This document shows, in pieces, positions 1 through 7,480 of a stretch of 11,934 nt of DNA (its first letter is position 1; each line of letters starts with the position of its first letter). The DNA comes from Gammaproteobacteria bacterium (lineage in GTDB: Bacteria; Pseudomonadota; Gammaproteobacteria; UBA6429; Thiohalophilaceae). The translations under genes were made by a program, and so were the position numbers. The notes beneath the pieces were generated by a model. The model had not been told where the DNA came from, did no database searches, and worked only from the letters and a program-made list of their open reading frames with translations. The stretch covers positions 1-11,934 of the forward strand of contig JAOULB010000027.1 in assembly GCA_029882235.1 (NCBI GenBank), written 5' to 3'.

Positions 1-219
1 CCAGAACTCAGACGCGCATATGAAAGTGACCTTGAAGATGTAAGACAGTCATCTGAGAAAAATTCAGCGCAACAGAACTTTAGTCACATCGAAAAACTCA
101 TCACTAAAAGCGCCCAGCATTGGCAAAATCTGGCTGAACAATGTCTTGGAATTTTTGCAAAAAATGAGAAAGACTGGATCCAGCAAGTAGAAAGCTTGAT
201 TGAATCAAACCGTCTATAA
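1..219 (+). CDS. C-terminal end of an unrecognised protein (5' end outside the window)
   Basis: Frame 1 is open from the first base to a TAA at 217-219, giving 72 visible residues and no in-frame ATG or GTG, so the start lies upstream of the window. The peptide is charged and polar (many E, K, Q, S, N), rich in helix formers, has one Cys (in AEQCLG) and two Trp, and ends in SLIESNRL. This suggests an alpha-helical or coiled-coil cytoplasmic tail. I do not recognise a family; a phasin-like or other small helical protein is possible but unsupported. The next gene starts 39 bases downstream with no obvious terminator between, so the two may be co-transcribed. Confidence 0.6.
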   Translation, partial: PELRRAYESDLEDVRQSSEKNSAQQNFSHIEKLITKSAQHWQNLAEQCLGIFAKNEKDWIQQVESLIESNRL

Positions 220-258
220 GACAATACACTTTTATCGCTGCAGTTAGCCTACCTAATT

Positions 259-858
259 ATGGAAAAAACCATCAAACCACTGAGCTCGATCACTGAGCTA
301 GCGCCGAACAGTTTCATTTTTGAGAAGAAATCAGCCTTACCCACCGAGGCCTGCGAGGAAATGATTCGTCGTTTTGAAGAACATACTGATGAGCAGTATG
401 CCGGTCGCATTGGTCAAACGGTGTCACAGGATCAGAGCATTAAAAAAACCACCGATATTGTTGTCAGTGGTAAGCCCCACTGGAAAGATGTTGATCGTGC
501 CCTGTTCCATTCTTTGGGAATGGCGATCAAAGAATTTCGCGAAACCTATGAATATTTTAAAGGGCCATTTAAGGACATGGGTTATGGCATTCAGCGCTAT
601 CATCCTGGTGAACACTATCACTGGCATATTGATGGCGGCAGCCACCAGTTTAGTCAGCGTCAATTAGTGGCGCTGTGGTATCTGAATGATGTGCCAGGTC
701 CAGGCGGCGAAACGGAGTTCCTGTTCCAGAATCTTAAAGTTACCCCTGAACAGGGTAAGTTGATCCTGTTCCCGCCTTTCTGGACTCACGAGCATCGTGC
801 AGTTACGGTGAATGAAGGGATAAAATACATCGCCACAACCTGGGTGGTGTTTGCCTGA
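259..858 (+). CDS. 2-oxoglutarate/Fe(II)-dependent dioxygenase, prolyl 4-hydroxylase-like
   Basis: A 199-residue single-domain protein of the double-stranded beta-helix dioxygenase superfamily. These enzymes use Fe(II), O2 and 2-oxoglutarate to hydroxylate a substrate, releasing succinate and CO2. The facial triad is visible: H123 and D125 in the HWHIDGG segment and a distal His at 177 in FPPFWTHEHR (H179 is an alternative), followed by K189 in GIKYIATTW as the expected 2-oxoglutarate carboxylate ligand. The Y-x-P-G-E-H-Y-x-W-H-x-D and WYLND...GGETEF stretches are typical of the P4Hc branch. There is no signal peptide, so it is cytoplasmic. The length suits a free-standing bacterial catalytic domain. 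The substrate cannot be read from sequence. The ATG at 259 has no strong Shine-Dalgarno, but all conserved motifs lie inside the frame. Confidence 0.9.
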   Translation: MEKTIKPLSSITELAPNSFIFEKKSALPTEACEEMIRRFEEHTDEQYAGRIGQTVSQDQSIKKTTDIVVSGKPHWKDVDRALFHSLGMAIKEFRETYEYFKGPFKDMGYGIQRYHPGEHYHWHIDGGSHQFSQRQLVALWYLNDVPGPGGETEFLFQNLKVTPEQGKLILFPPFWTHEHRAVTVNEGIKYIATTWVVFA

Positions 859-924
859 TAATATCAGACTCATTTACCTGGATTTGGATAGTGTGACTCT
901 GAGCCCAAAAAACCTGTCTACACC

Positions 925-953
925 TTAACCAAACCCGTAAATTAAACGATAAT
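925..953 (+). promoter_or_regulatory. Possible sigma70-type promoter for the 994-4271 unit
   Basis: In the 135-base gap before the oxidoreductase gene there is TTAACC at 925-930 and GATAAT at 948-953 with a 17-base spacer. The -10 matches TATAAT at five of six positions and the -35 matches TTGACA at four of six. The predicted transcript would begin about 30 bases before the ATG at 994. The rest of the gap shows nothing else I can support apart from a short weak inverted repeat just after the dioxygenase stop. Confidence 0.4.
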
Positions 954-993
954 ACTCCATTCAAATTAGACGGATTTGTGGGTGAAGCAGTAA

Positions 994-2295
994 ATGGATC
1001 TCGATCTTCAGACAATCATTTTCTTTTCATTACCGATTGTATTTATCTTTATTTATGCCCTGATTAAATCATCTCGACATAAACAGAGTGTGTCGAGTTT
1101 GAAAGAAACCCAAAAGGCGGGAATCGAACCCGCATCCCTTCACCCTGTAACCAACCCTGGTAAATGTATCGGCTGTGGCGCCTGTGTCACTGCCTGCCCG
1201 GAAGGTAAAATACTCGGGCTGGTGCATGGCAAAGCACAGCTCATCAATCCAAGCAAATGTATCGGCCATGGTGCCTGTAAACGCGCCTGCCCGTTTGATG
1301 CCATTGAACTGGTATTTGGTACAGAAAAACGCGGCGTTGATATCCCGCATGTGAAAGAAAACTTTGAAACCAATGTGCCGGGCTTGTTCATTGCAGGTGA
1401 ATTAGGTGGCATGGGACTGATTCGTAATGCGGTTGAACAAGGTCGTCAGGCCATGGAAGCAATACGCAAACTCAAGGGCATTGGTAAAGGCACAGGTCTG
1501 GACGTTGTTATAATAGGTGCCGGTCCAGCAGGTCTTGCTGCAACGCTGGGAGCAAAACAACACAAACTGCGCGCGGTAACCATTGAACAGGATTCACTCG
1601 GGGGTACGGTGTTTAATTTCCCTCGGGGTAAAATTGTCATGACCGCACCCGTTAAAATGCCGCTGGTGGGTAAAATCAGTTTTCGTGAAACGACCAAAGA
1701 AAAATTACTTAAGCTTTGGCAAAAGATTGAAAAAGATCAGAGCTTAAAAATTAACTATCGAGAAAAAGTTGAAGACATTAAACCCAGCGCTAATGGTTTT
1801 ACTGTGACAACAACTAAATCGATCTATGAGACCAAAGCCGTGCTACTCTGTATTGGCCGACGTGGAACGCCACGGAAACTGGGCGTTCCCGGTGAAGAAC
1901 TCCCCAAGGTGGTTTATAACCTGATCGACCCAGAGCAATACAAAGGCCAACATGTACTTATTGTTGGTGGTGGAGACAGCGCGCTTGAGGCTGCCACCAG
2001 TATTGCAGAACAACCAGGTAGTACGGTTACAATTTCTTATCGTAGTGGAAATTTTTCCCGCGCCAAACCAAAAAATCAGGAAAAAATTGATAAAATGTCC
2101 AGATCAGGTCAGATCAAGCTTTTATTATCATCGACTGTTGATCACTTCAGCGCCGATAAGGTCGTCATTAACTGTGAAGATAAAAAAGTTGAAATCGCCA
2201 ATGATGCTGCCATTGTCTGTGCTGGCGGCATCCTCCCTACCCCATTCCTAAAACAGATTGGTATTGAAGTAGAAACAAAACACGGCACTGCCTGA
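994..2295 (+). CDS. Membrane-anchored FAD/NAD(P)-dependent oxidoreductase with two [4Fe-4S] ferredoxin-type motifs
   Basis: 433 residues. Residues 8-25 form one hydrophobic helix (IIFFSLPIVFIFIYALI) followed by Lys/Arg, anchoring a cytoplasmic body. Next come two ferredoxin-type motifs: C58-x2-C61-x2-C64-x3-C68-P, canonical, and C89-x2-H92-x2-C95-x3-C99-P, where His replaces the second Cys. A thioredoxin-reductase/YpdA-like flavoprotein follows, with FAD dinucleotide-binding GAGPAG at 175-180 and NAD(P)-binding GGGDSA at 325-330. The redox CxxC of thioredoxin reductase is absent, so it is not a classical disulfide reductase. It probably passes electrons between NAD(P)H, flavin and Fe-S centres at the membrane; donor and acceptor are unknown. 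The next gene starts 8 bases downstream, implying an operon. It converges on a multihaem cytochrome operon, so a role feeding or tapping that chain is inferred, not shown. Confidence 0.85.
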   Translation: MDLDLQTIIFFSLPIVFIFIYALIKSSRHKQSVSSLKETQKAGIEPASLHPVTNPGKCIGCGACVTACPEGKILGLVHGKAQLINPSKCIGHGACKRACPFDAIELVFGTEKRGVDIPHVKENFETNVPGLFIAGELGGMGLIRNAVEQGRQAMEAIRKLKGIGKGTGLDVVIIGAGPAGLAATLGAKQHKLRAVTIEQDSLGGTVFNFPRGKIVMTAPVKMPLVGKISFRETTKEKLLKLWQKIEKDQSLKINYREKVEDIKPSANGFTVTTTKSIYETKAVLLCIGRRGTPRKLGVPGEELPKVVYNLIDPEQYKGQHVLIVGGGDSALEAATSIAEQPGSTVTISYRSGNFSRAKPKNQEKIDKMSRSGQIKLLLSSTVDHFSADKVVINCEDKKVEIANDAAIVCAGGILPTPFLKQIGIEVETKHGTA

Positions 2296-2303
2296 GTTGT
2301 CTC

Positions 2304-4271
2304 ATGAAGTTTAATTCTTTACCCATATATATAGTTGCTGCGATTATTTTTGTTGCTGTGACGTCGCCTGTCATTAGCAGTGAAATTCCTGCCGAAGCAA
2401 AAACGGCCATCAAGTTAAAAAACTATACCAAGGCAGTTAGTCTACTAAAAACCCCTGCAGAACGTGGCAATGAAGATGCGCAATACCAACTTGGCGTTCT
2501 TTATCGAAATGGACACGGCGTCAAAAAAGACTATCGAGAAGCGAGAAAATGGTTTACTAAAGCAGCAAATAAGAACCATACCAAAGCGCAATATGCACTA
2601 GGCGTCATATACCATAAAGGACTGGGTGTAAAAGAAGATGCCAGAGTTGCAAAACAGTGGTATCGACGTGCAGCCGCTAAAAAACATCGCCTTGCACAGC
2701 GCCAGCTTACCAAGCTGGCTTCAAATGAAGATGACAGTTACGTCATCAACAGTTCAAAAGAACGATTTCTGGCATTAAGAAAAAGTATACGCAAAGGAAG
2801 CACGACCGAAGTGCTCGCATTGGTCAACATTAACATAGACGAACGAGATCAGCATGGCTATACGGCATTATTAATCGCTGCGAATGAAGGTCAAACATCG
2901 ATTGTGCGCGAGTTGACAAAAAGAAGTGCGAGCATTAATGCAACAAACAATAATAACGATACAGCATTAATACTTGCCGCAAAAAATGGACATGCCGACA
3001 CAATCAGATTACTTATCGACAAGAACGCAAATATCAACAAATCCAACACACAGGGAAATACTGCCTTACATTTAGCTGCCCGAAATGGTCGTGAATCAGT
3101 TGTTGCGATACTTCTAAAAGCAGGCTCTCATATCAACGCTAAAAATTATAATAAACTCACACCATTAGCCCTGGCCACGCAGCGTGGGCACAAGTCTGTA
3201 GCAAAACAATTATTGGCGTCAGGGGCAACCCCAATAATAAATGCAGAAAAAAATAAACATCAACTCAGCCTTGGAAAAGGCGCAAAAAATAACACAACGG
3301 GATGGACGCCCCTTATGCTTGCCGCATGGCGCGGGCGTCACGATGAAATCAAAAGAATACTTTCACGTAATCCACGCAGCATAAACAACAAAGACAAATT
3401 AGGCTTTACGGCTTTAATGCGAGCCGTAATGAAACGCCACACCAAATCTGCAAAAACACTTCTAGCGAAAGGCGCTCATGTCAACGCCAAAACAAAAAAT
3501 GGTGATACTGCCCTGATGCTTGCGGCTCAAGCCGGCCATATGGATGGAGTAAAAATTCTCATTAAGAGCGGTGCCGACATTAATAGCCAAAGAAAAGATG
3601 GCTCAACGGCTCTTATTCTTGCATGTCAGTACAGCCAGTCAAATGTTGCCACACTGTTATTAAAAAATGACGCAAAATCTCACTTCAAGCAGAAAAACAA
3701 TGGCTACACTGCAGTAACATGGGCGGCACAGTCAGGATCAGCCAAACTTATAAAAACAATAATTAGCAGCGATGCCGTTCTAATAAAGAAGACAAAGGAA
3801 GGAAAAGCACCGTTATGGTACGCCGCCAACAATAACAATTATCGAGCGGCTAAACTATTGCTCGCACATCATCTCGACAAAAATGATTTAGACAAAAACC
3901 AGTTACAAGCAAGCTTTCTTACCGCAATAAGAAAGGGACACACTGAAACAGCAAAAATATTTATTCGTCATGGGTTCGACGTCAACACGAAAGATAACAT
4001 ATTGAACACACCATTAATTCTTGCCGCCAATGTCGGCGATCATCTGACAGTTGAACAACTTTTGTCTAAAAATGCAAAAATCAATCACAAAAACAAATTT
4101 GGTAACACAGCACTGATTGTAGCTGCCGCTAAAGGCCATAAAGAGGTCGTTAAATTATTATTAAGGAAAGGAGCTAACTCAAATATTCGAAATAACGATA
4201 AATTTAATGCTGAAGACACCGCCCGAAATTCGGGGCATTCAACAATCGCTCAATTAATACAGGAATATTGA
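2304..4271 (+). CDS. Exported Sel1-repeat and ankyrin-repeat protein
   Basis: 655 residues. The N-terminus is a probable Sec signal peptide (hydrophobic residues about 6-24, cleavage near S25/S26 before EIPAEA). Residues about 53-140 hold two clear Sel1/TPR-like units with GVLYRNGHGVKKD and GVIYHKGLGVKED motifs. From about residue 154 to the end there are roughly 14 ankyrin repeats, many with the TALxLAAxxGH signature and N-I/V-N turns; several in the middle (around residues 500-545) are degenerate. No catalytic domain is visible, so it is most likely a periplasmic protein-interaction scaffold. The start codon follows the oxidoreductase stop by 8 bases without a good Shine-Dalgarno, suggesting translational coupling. 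Its stop is one base from the stop of the convergent barrel gene. Partners are unknown; envelope assembly of neighbouring redox proteins is a guess. Confidence 0.85.
   Translation: MKFNSLPIYIVAAIIFVAVTSPVISSEIPAEAKTAIKLKNYTKAVSLLKTPAERGNEDAQYQLGVLYRNGHGVKKDYREARKWFTKAANKNHTKAQYALGVIYHKGLGVKEDARVAKQWYRRAAAKKHRLAQRQLTKLASNEDDSYVINSSKERFLALRKSIRKGSTTEVLALVNINIDERDQHGYTALLIAANEGQTSIVRELTKRSASINATNNNNDTALILAAKNGHADTIRLLIDKNANINKSNTQGNTALHLAARNGRESVVAILLKAGSHINAKNYNKLTPLALATQRGHKSVAKQLLASGATPIINAEKNKHQLSLGKGAKNNTTGWTPLMLAAWRGRHDEIKRILSRNPRSINNKDKLGFTALMRAVMKRHTKSAKTLLAKGAHVNAKTKNGDTALMLAAQAGHMDGVKILIKSGADINSQRKDGSTALILACQYSQSNVATLLLKNDAKSHFKQKNNGYTAVTWAAQSGSAKLIKTIISSDAVLIKKTKEGKAPLWYAANNNNYRAAKLLLAHHLDKNDLDKNQLQASFLTAIRKGHTETAKIFIRHGFDVNTKDNILNTPLILAANVGDHLTVEQLLSKNAKINHKNKFGNTALIVAAAKGHKEVVKLLLRKGANSNIRNNDKFNAEDTARNSGHSTIAQLIQEY
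2460..4268 (+). repeat. Protein-level tandem repeats: 2 Sel1 units then about 14 ankyrin units
   Basis: Sel1 units occupy about 2460-2723 (36-residue spacing, GV-Y-x-G-x-GV signature). Ankyrin units of about 33 residues run from about 2763 to 4268. The units are diverged at DNA level, so this is an old repeat domain rather than a recent expansion. Confidence 0.75.
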
Positions 4272-4272
4272 T

Positions 4273-6306
4273 TTAAAAATCCATCAAAAAACCAGCACTG
4301 AGAATATATACATTTTCTGAAGTATCAAATGCTGCGCCCGTGGTGTCATTCATTTCATATTGCAATTCACCTTCGAATTTGATGTCACGTTTATATTTGT
4401 AATCAACTTTCAATGCGGGTCGTAGTGAAACTGTTTCCGAGCCATTATTTCGTGTTGTGTTTTCCAAAATAAACTTTGGATTAAGTCGCCATTTTTTATT
4501 TAAATTAAATCGGTCATTGACAAATATTGAATTTCTCTCATAACTACTAGTATCCGATATTTTTGCGCCGACAATAAAAGTATCAAACTTCGTAAATATA
4601 CTAGTACCAATCAACTGCACACCATAATAATATTCATCACCCGTCGATGGCTGGGCTTCCACTCCTGCAGACGCTGGTGTACCCGATAAATTCGACAGTG
4701 TAATATCACCATTAATTGCAAAAGACTTACTGACGGGTGCCGTAGCCGACACGGTAATTGAGCGATAATCCGCTGTTCGATCACGTGCAATCTCGCGAAT
4801 TTCAGTTTCTGTAAAACCACCCGTGGTCATCATATCTGCAATGCTTGTATGCACCTGGCCCTGTAATGCGTTTGTCGTTAACATATATGGGCTTTTACCG
4901 TAGTTAAAGCTTACATTAAGCGATTTGTTATTCTGATAAAACCAGGTACCAACAAAAAATACCCTGTTTATTTCTTTATATGATTGATCATAATCTAGAA
5001 GTGTAAAAAGCGCTTTATCCTTACTCACATAACGAATCTCACCACCTATAGCATCTCGATCGAGAATACCATCTACCTCCTGGGTCATATAAAAGACATT
5101 AAAGTCCCAATATTTAAAGAAGGTACCAAAATCCATACTAATTCCGTGAAAAGGACGATGATCCTGAATCTGGTTGGTTTGACTGGTCTGAACGGGATAA
5201 CCACCAAATATATTAAGCTGCCAGTCTGGGTTTAAACGATATTCTGCCCATATACCATCCATACGTCCTAAAATGCCAGAACTGTTTTTTGACTGGCGAC
5301 CAATCTTGGCTCGCATTGACTTGGGTCTATCTGCCATATCAATAAATAGTGCAGATATTCTTGCATCACTTTCTTCACTTGGCTCTTCGAAATCATAGAG
5401 ATAACTGCCAGAGAACTGCATTTTAATATCACTGCTGTCACTTCTTCGCCGTGATATCATATTTAAACTACTTGTTAAGGTGGAAGCATCAGTTGTTAAT
5501 ACATTCGAATCACGGCGCTCAAATCGATAGTACTCATAAAGACTGCCATAATGATCCCAGCTTGCTTTTCTTTCTTTTCTTTTTCTGCTTAGTTTTCTTT
5601 TTGGTAAGTGTTTTGCTGTAACAATTGCTTCCAGCCTTTGTCTAACCCTGTCTGCCCCCTCGCCTTCTGGGTACAGACGAAGATATTCTTTGTATTCCGC
5701 TTTGGCGTGAGCATATTGGCGATTTTTTTCTCTAGCCACCCCCAGATATTCCTGGGCAATTTTTCTGTATTTCAAACTTCCTCGACTCAATAAGCGGGTG
5801 TATGATCTGATCGCCTTATCATATTGGTCCTTTGCCATTTGCACGCGGGCCTGCTCAAGCACCTTTGCCGAGGTTTCTTCATCATCAGCCAGAAGCCCTG
5901 TAATATTTTTCTTTTTGGTTTTACTAATACTTTTTGGCGTCAGCCATGATTTTCTATATTTAAGATCATATTTTTTTACTGTATCAATCCACGCACCACG
6001 ATAGTTTGGACGTATTTTTTTGATTATCCTGTTTGCTTCCTTTCTGCTTTTAAAAAACCCAAGCCGCAGTCTATTCCATGTTTTTCCTCGACTCTTAACC
6101 TGCACAGAATAAACTGCATATTTTTCGTCTAGTTTTAATTCATCAAGTGTTGATGTTTTATTTTCCCCAAAGGCGGATTCGACATTAATGACGTACTGAT
6201 ATGAGGACTCTTCTTGTGCGACAGAATACTCAACGAAAACAAAAGCAAGCAATATTGCTATTAATCCACGGCCAAACTCAAATCCATACAACTTTTTTGG
6301 AAACAT
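4273..6306 (-). CDS. Outer-membrane beta-barrel protein with N-terminal SPOR and TPR domains (candidate porin of a porin-cytochrome conduit)
   Basis: 677 residues, last gene of the cytochrome operon. There is a signal peptide at 1-30 (hydrophobic core 14-25, cleavage near SVA-Q). Residues about 63-112 look like a SPOR domain (YAVYSVQVKS...RLGFFKSRKEANRIIKKI), a fold that binds denuded peptidoglycan. Residues about 143-228 hold about two TPR helical hairpins, followed by a very basic linker at 233-248. From about 250 to 677 the pattern alternates polar and hydrophobic residues, is rich in aromatic girdle residues, and ends in a C-terminal Phe (GFLMDF), as outer-membrane barrels do. The whole protein has no Cys, so it binds no c-haem itself and lacks the CxxC of MtrB-type barrels. 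Downstream of two multihaem cytochromes, the best inference is an insulating barrel for a cytochrome crossing the outer membrane; an ordinary porin or an export channel remains possible. Confidence 0.75.
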   Translation of the reverse strand: MFPKKLYGFEFGRGLIAILLAFVFVEYSVAQEESSYQYVINVESAFGENKTSTLDELKLDEKYAVYSVQVKSRGKTWNRLRLGFFKSRKEANRIIKKIRPNYRGAWIDTVKKYDLKYRKSWLTPKSISKTKKKNITGLLADDEETSAKVLEQARVQMAKDQYDKAIRSYTRLLSRGSLKYRKIAQEYLGVAREKNRQYAHAKAEYKEYLRLYPEGEGADRVRQRLEAIVTAKHLPKRKLSRKRKERKASWDHYGSLYEYYRFERRDSNVLTTDASTLTSSLNMISRRRSDSSDIKMQFSGSYLYDFEEPSEESDARISALFIDMADRPKSMRAKIGRQSKNSSGILGRMDGIWAEYRLNPDWQLNIFGGYPVQTSQTNQIQDHRPFHGISMDFGTFFKYWDFNVFYMTQEVDGILDRDAIGGEIRYVSKDKALFTLLDYDQSYKEINRVFFVGTWFYQNNKSLNVSFNYGKSPYMLTTNALQGQVHTSIADMMTTGGFTETEIREIARDRTADYRSITVSATAPVSKSFAINGDITLSNLSGTPASAGVEAQPSTGDEYYYGVQLIGTSIFTKFDTFIVGAKISDTSSYERNSIFVNDRFNLNKKWRLNPKFILENTTRNNGSETVSLRPALKVDYKYKRDIKFEGELQYEMNDTTGAAFDTSENVYILSAGFLMDF

Positions 6307-6314
6307 AAATACTA

Positions 6315-6320
6315 CTCTTT
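6315..6320 (-). promoter_or_regulatory. Weak ribosome binding site for the barrel gene
   Basis: On the - strand AAAGAG lies 8 bases before the ATG at 6306, inside the 22-base gap after the 13-haem cytochrome stop. It supports the chosen start but is a weak Shine-Dalgarno match. Confidence 0.35.
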
Positions 6321-6328
6321 AAGGTATG

Positions 6329-7459
6329 TCACCAACTTGGGCTGTTGATAGTGTGTTGACTACCCGCTGGCCGTGATTCAGTTATGGTTGTAAACGAGTT
6401 GTTTTGATATATATGACATGCTGTTGAAGCACAACTCTGCAACTCATTAATCGTATAATTAATTCTTGTTGGGTTTTCCGTTTTTATATGCGGATCTGGT
6501 CTGTAATCGCCAGAATGACATGAAATACATGAACCCGCCGGGTCGATTTCATTATGGTTAAACGTAGCTGGGGTCCAGGCATTGGTTGTATGACAATCTT
6601 CACAATTATTACTACTGGCTATATGGCCCCCATCCTTACCCTCGGCAATCGAGTTATTGTGACAAGAGAAGCATGAGCCTGACACACAACCATGATCGAC
6701 TCGTGACACATCCCATGATGATGTTCTGTGGCAACTATCACATTGACAGCTGGTGGCAATATGGCGATTAGATTTACCCGTGGCGCGAGTTCCATCATGA
6801 CAACTGCTGCAGGTTCCTGCCACATTTGAATGGTCGAATCTGGCCGGCGTCCAGGCATGGGTTGAATGGCAGTTCTCACAATTATTGCTGCTTGTTATAT
6901 GCGATGGGTTTTTACCTGTCGCAGTCGAGCCGTTATGGCAACTAAAACAACTACCCGTAATATTCGAATGATCGAAGCGCGCAGGCACCCAGGCCGATGT
7001 AATATGACAGTCATCACATGAGCCATTTGTGTTGACATGATTAGGCGGCTTACCGGTTGCTGTGACGTTATTATGGCAATTTCGGCACGTCCCCATCACA
7101 TTACTATGATCGAATCGTGTGACATCCCAGGTTGAACCTGAATGACAGGACTCACAATCTCCTGATGTGCGGACATGGTTAAGCGGCATTTGTGTTGTGC
7201 CAATCTGACTACCTCGGCCATGACAGTCAGAACAATGTTTAGGAATTCCTTTGAAAATACCTCGGATATGACAACTATTACACTCCAGTCTCTCATGTGA
7301 GTTTGATAAAACAAAACCCGTCGTTGAGTGATCAAAATCTTTTTTGGCTGCACTACTGCTGTTCGCAGTTAACAATAAAACAACGACCAGACTAATAATA
7401 ATCAGATATAAAAAAGAATTGAGAGGTTCACGATTCGGTTTTATCCATTTTATACTCAT
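6329..7459 (-). CDS. Multihaem c-type cytochrome with 13 predicted haems in a strict 23-residue repeat
   Basis: 376 residues with an N-terminal signal sequence (hydrophobic 16-31, likely cleavage near SSSAA-KK at about 38) and no lipobox. Twelve CxxCH motifs begin at C60, 76, 102, 125, 148, 171, 194, 217, 240, 263, 286 and 311, and a CX4CH motif (CASTACH) at C343. From C102 to C286 the spacing is exactly 23 residues. A further His sits 7 residues before each of these Cys (H95, 118, 141, 164, 187, 210, 233, 256, 279), a candidate distal ligand, so bis-His low-spin haems are likely. Odd units carry a conserved Trp (W111, 157, 203, 249, 295) and FDH; even units carry GK-x-H. The protein is poor in Lys and rich in Asn, Ser and Thr, as expected for a surface or barrel-inserted electron carrier. 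It lies between the 21-haem cytochrome and the barrel in one operon; the exact location is inferred. Confidence 0.9.
   Translation of the reverse strand: MSIKWIKPNREPLNSFLYLIIISLVVVLLLTANSSSAAKKDFDHSTTGFVLSNSHERLECNSCHIRGIFKGIPKHCSDCHGRGSQIGTTQMPLNHVRTSGDCESCHSGSTWDVTRFDHSNVMGTCRNCHNNVTATGKPPNHVNTNGSCDDCHITSAWVPARFDHSNITGSCFSCHNGSTATGKNPSHITSSNNCENCHSTHAWTPARFDHSNVAGTCSSCHDGTRATGKSNRHIATSCQCDSCHRTSSWDVSRVDHGCVSGSCFSCHNNSIAEGKDGGHIASSNNCEDCHTTNAWTPATFNHNEIDPAGSCISCHSGDYRPDPHIKTENPTRINYTINELQSCASTACHIYQNNSFTTITESRPAGSQHTINSPSW
6530..7180 (-). repeat. Tandem 138-bp (46-residue, two-haem) coding repeat
   Basis: About four and a half tandem units inside the 13-haem cytochrome gene. Each has the pattern H-x6-CxxCH-x4-W-x4-(F/V)-D/N-H-x6-CxxCH-x5-A-x-GK. 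The units keep exact length at protein level but differ in sequence, which points to selection on haem spacing rather than very recent duplication. Confidence 0.8.
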
Positions 7460-7462
7460 TGT

Positions 7463-7472
7463 CTTTCCCTTC
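7463..7472 (-). promoter_or_regulatory. Ribosome binding site of the 13-haem cytochrome gene
   Basis: On the - strand a purine-rich GAAGGGAAAG lies 3 to 12 bases before the ATG at 7459, the best Shine-Dalgarno-like signal inside the operon. It supports this ATG as the start and suggests independent ribosome loading in the 21-base gap after the upstream stop. Confidence 0.5.
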
Positions 7473-7480
7473 GCCTGTTA

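Noticed and set aside
853..866. Short inverted repeat just after the dioxygenase stop as a terminator
   Set aside because: The stem is only about five weak pairs and no T-run follows it.
1117..1200. Possible tRNA gene on the - strand
   Set aside because: Only the T-arm is convincing. There is no 7-bp acceptor stem, no anticodon arm and no D-arm at the right distances, and the region is inside a well-supported coding gene.
6556..7177. Regular periodic DNA that could suggest a CRISPR-like or minisatellite array
   Set aside because: The 138-bp period is a coding repeat of a two-haem unit; the units are diverged in sequence and no constant repeat/variable spacer structure exists.
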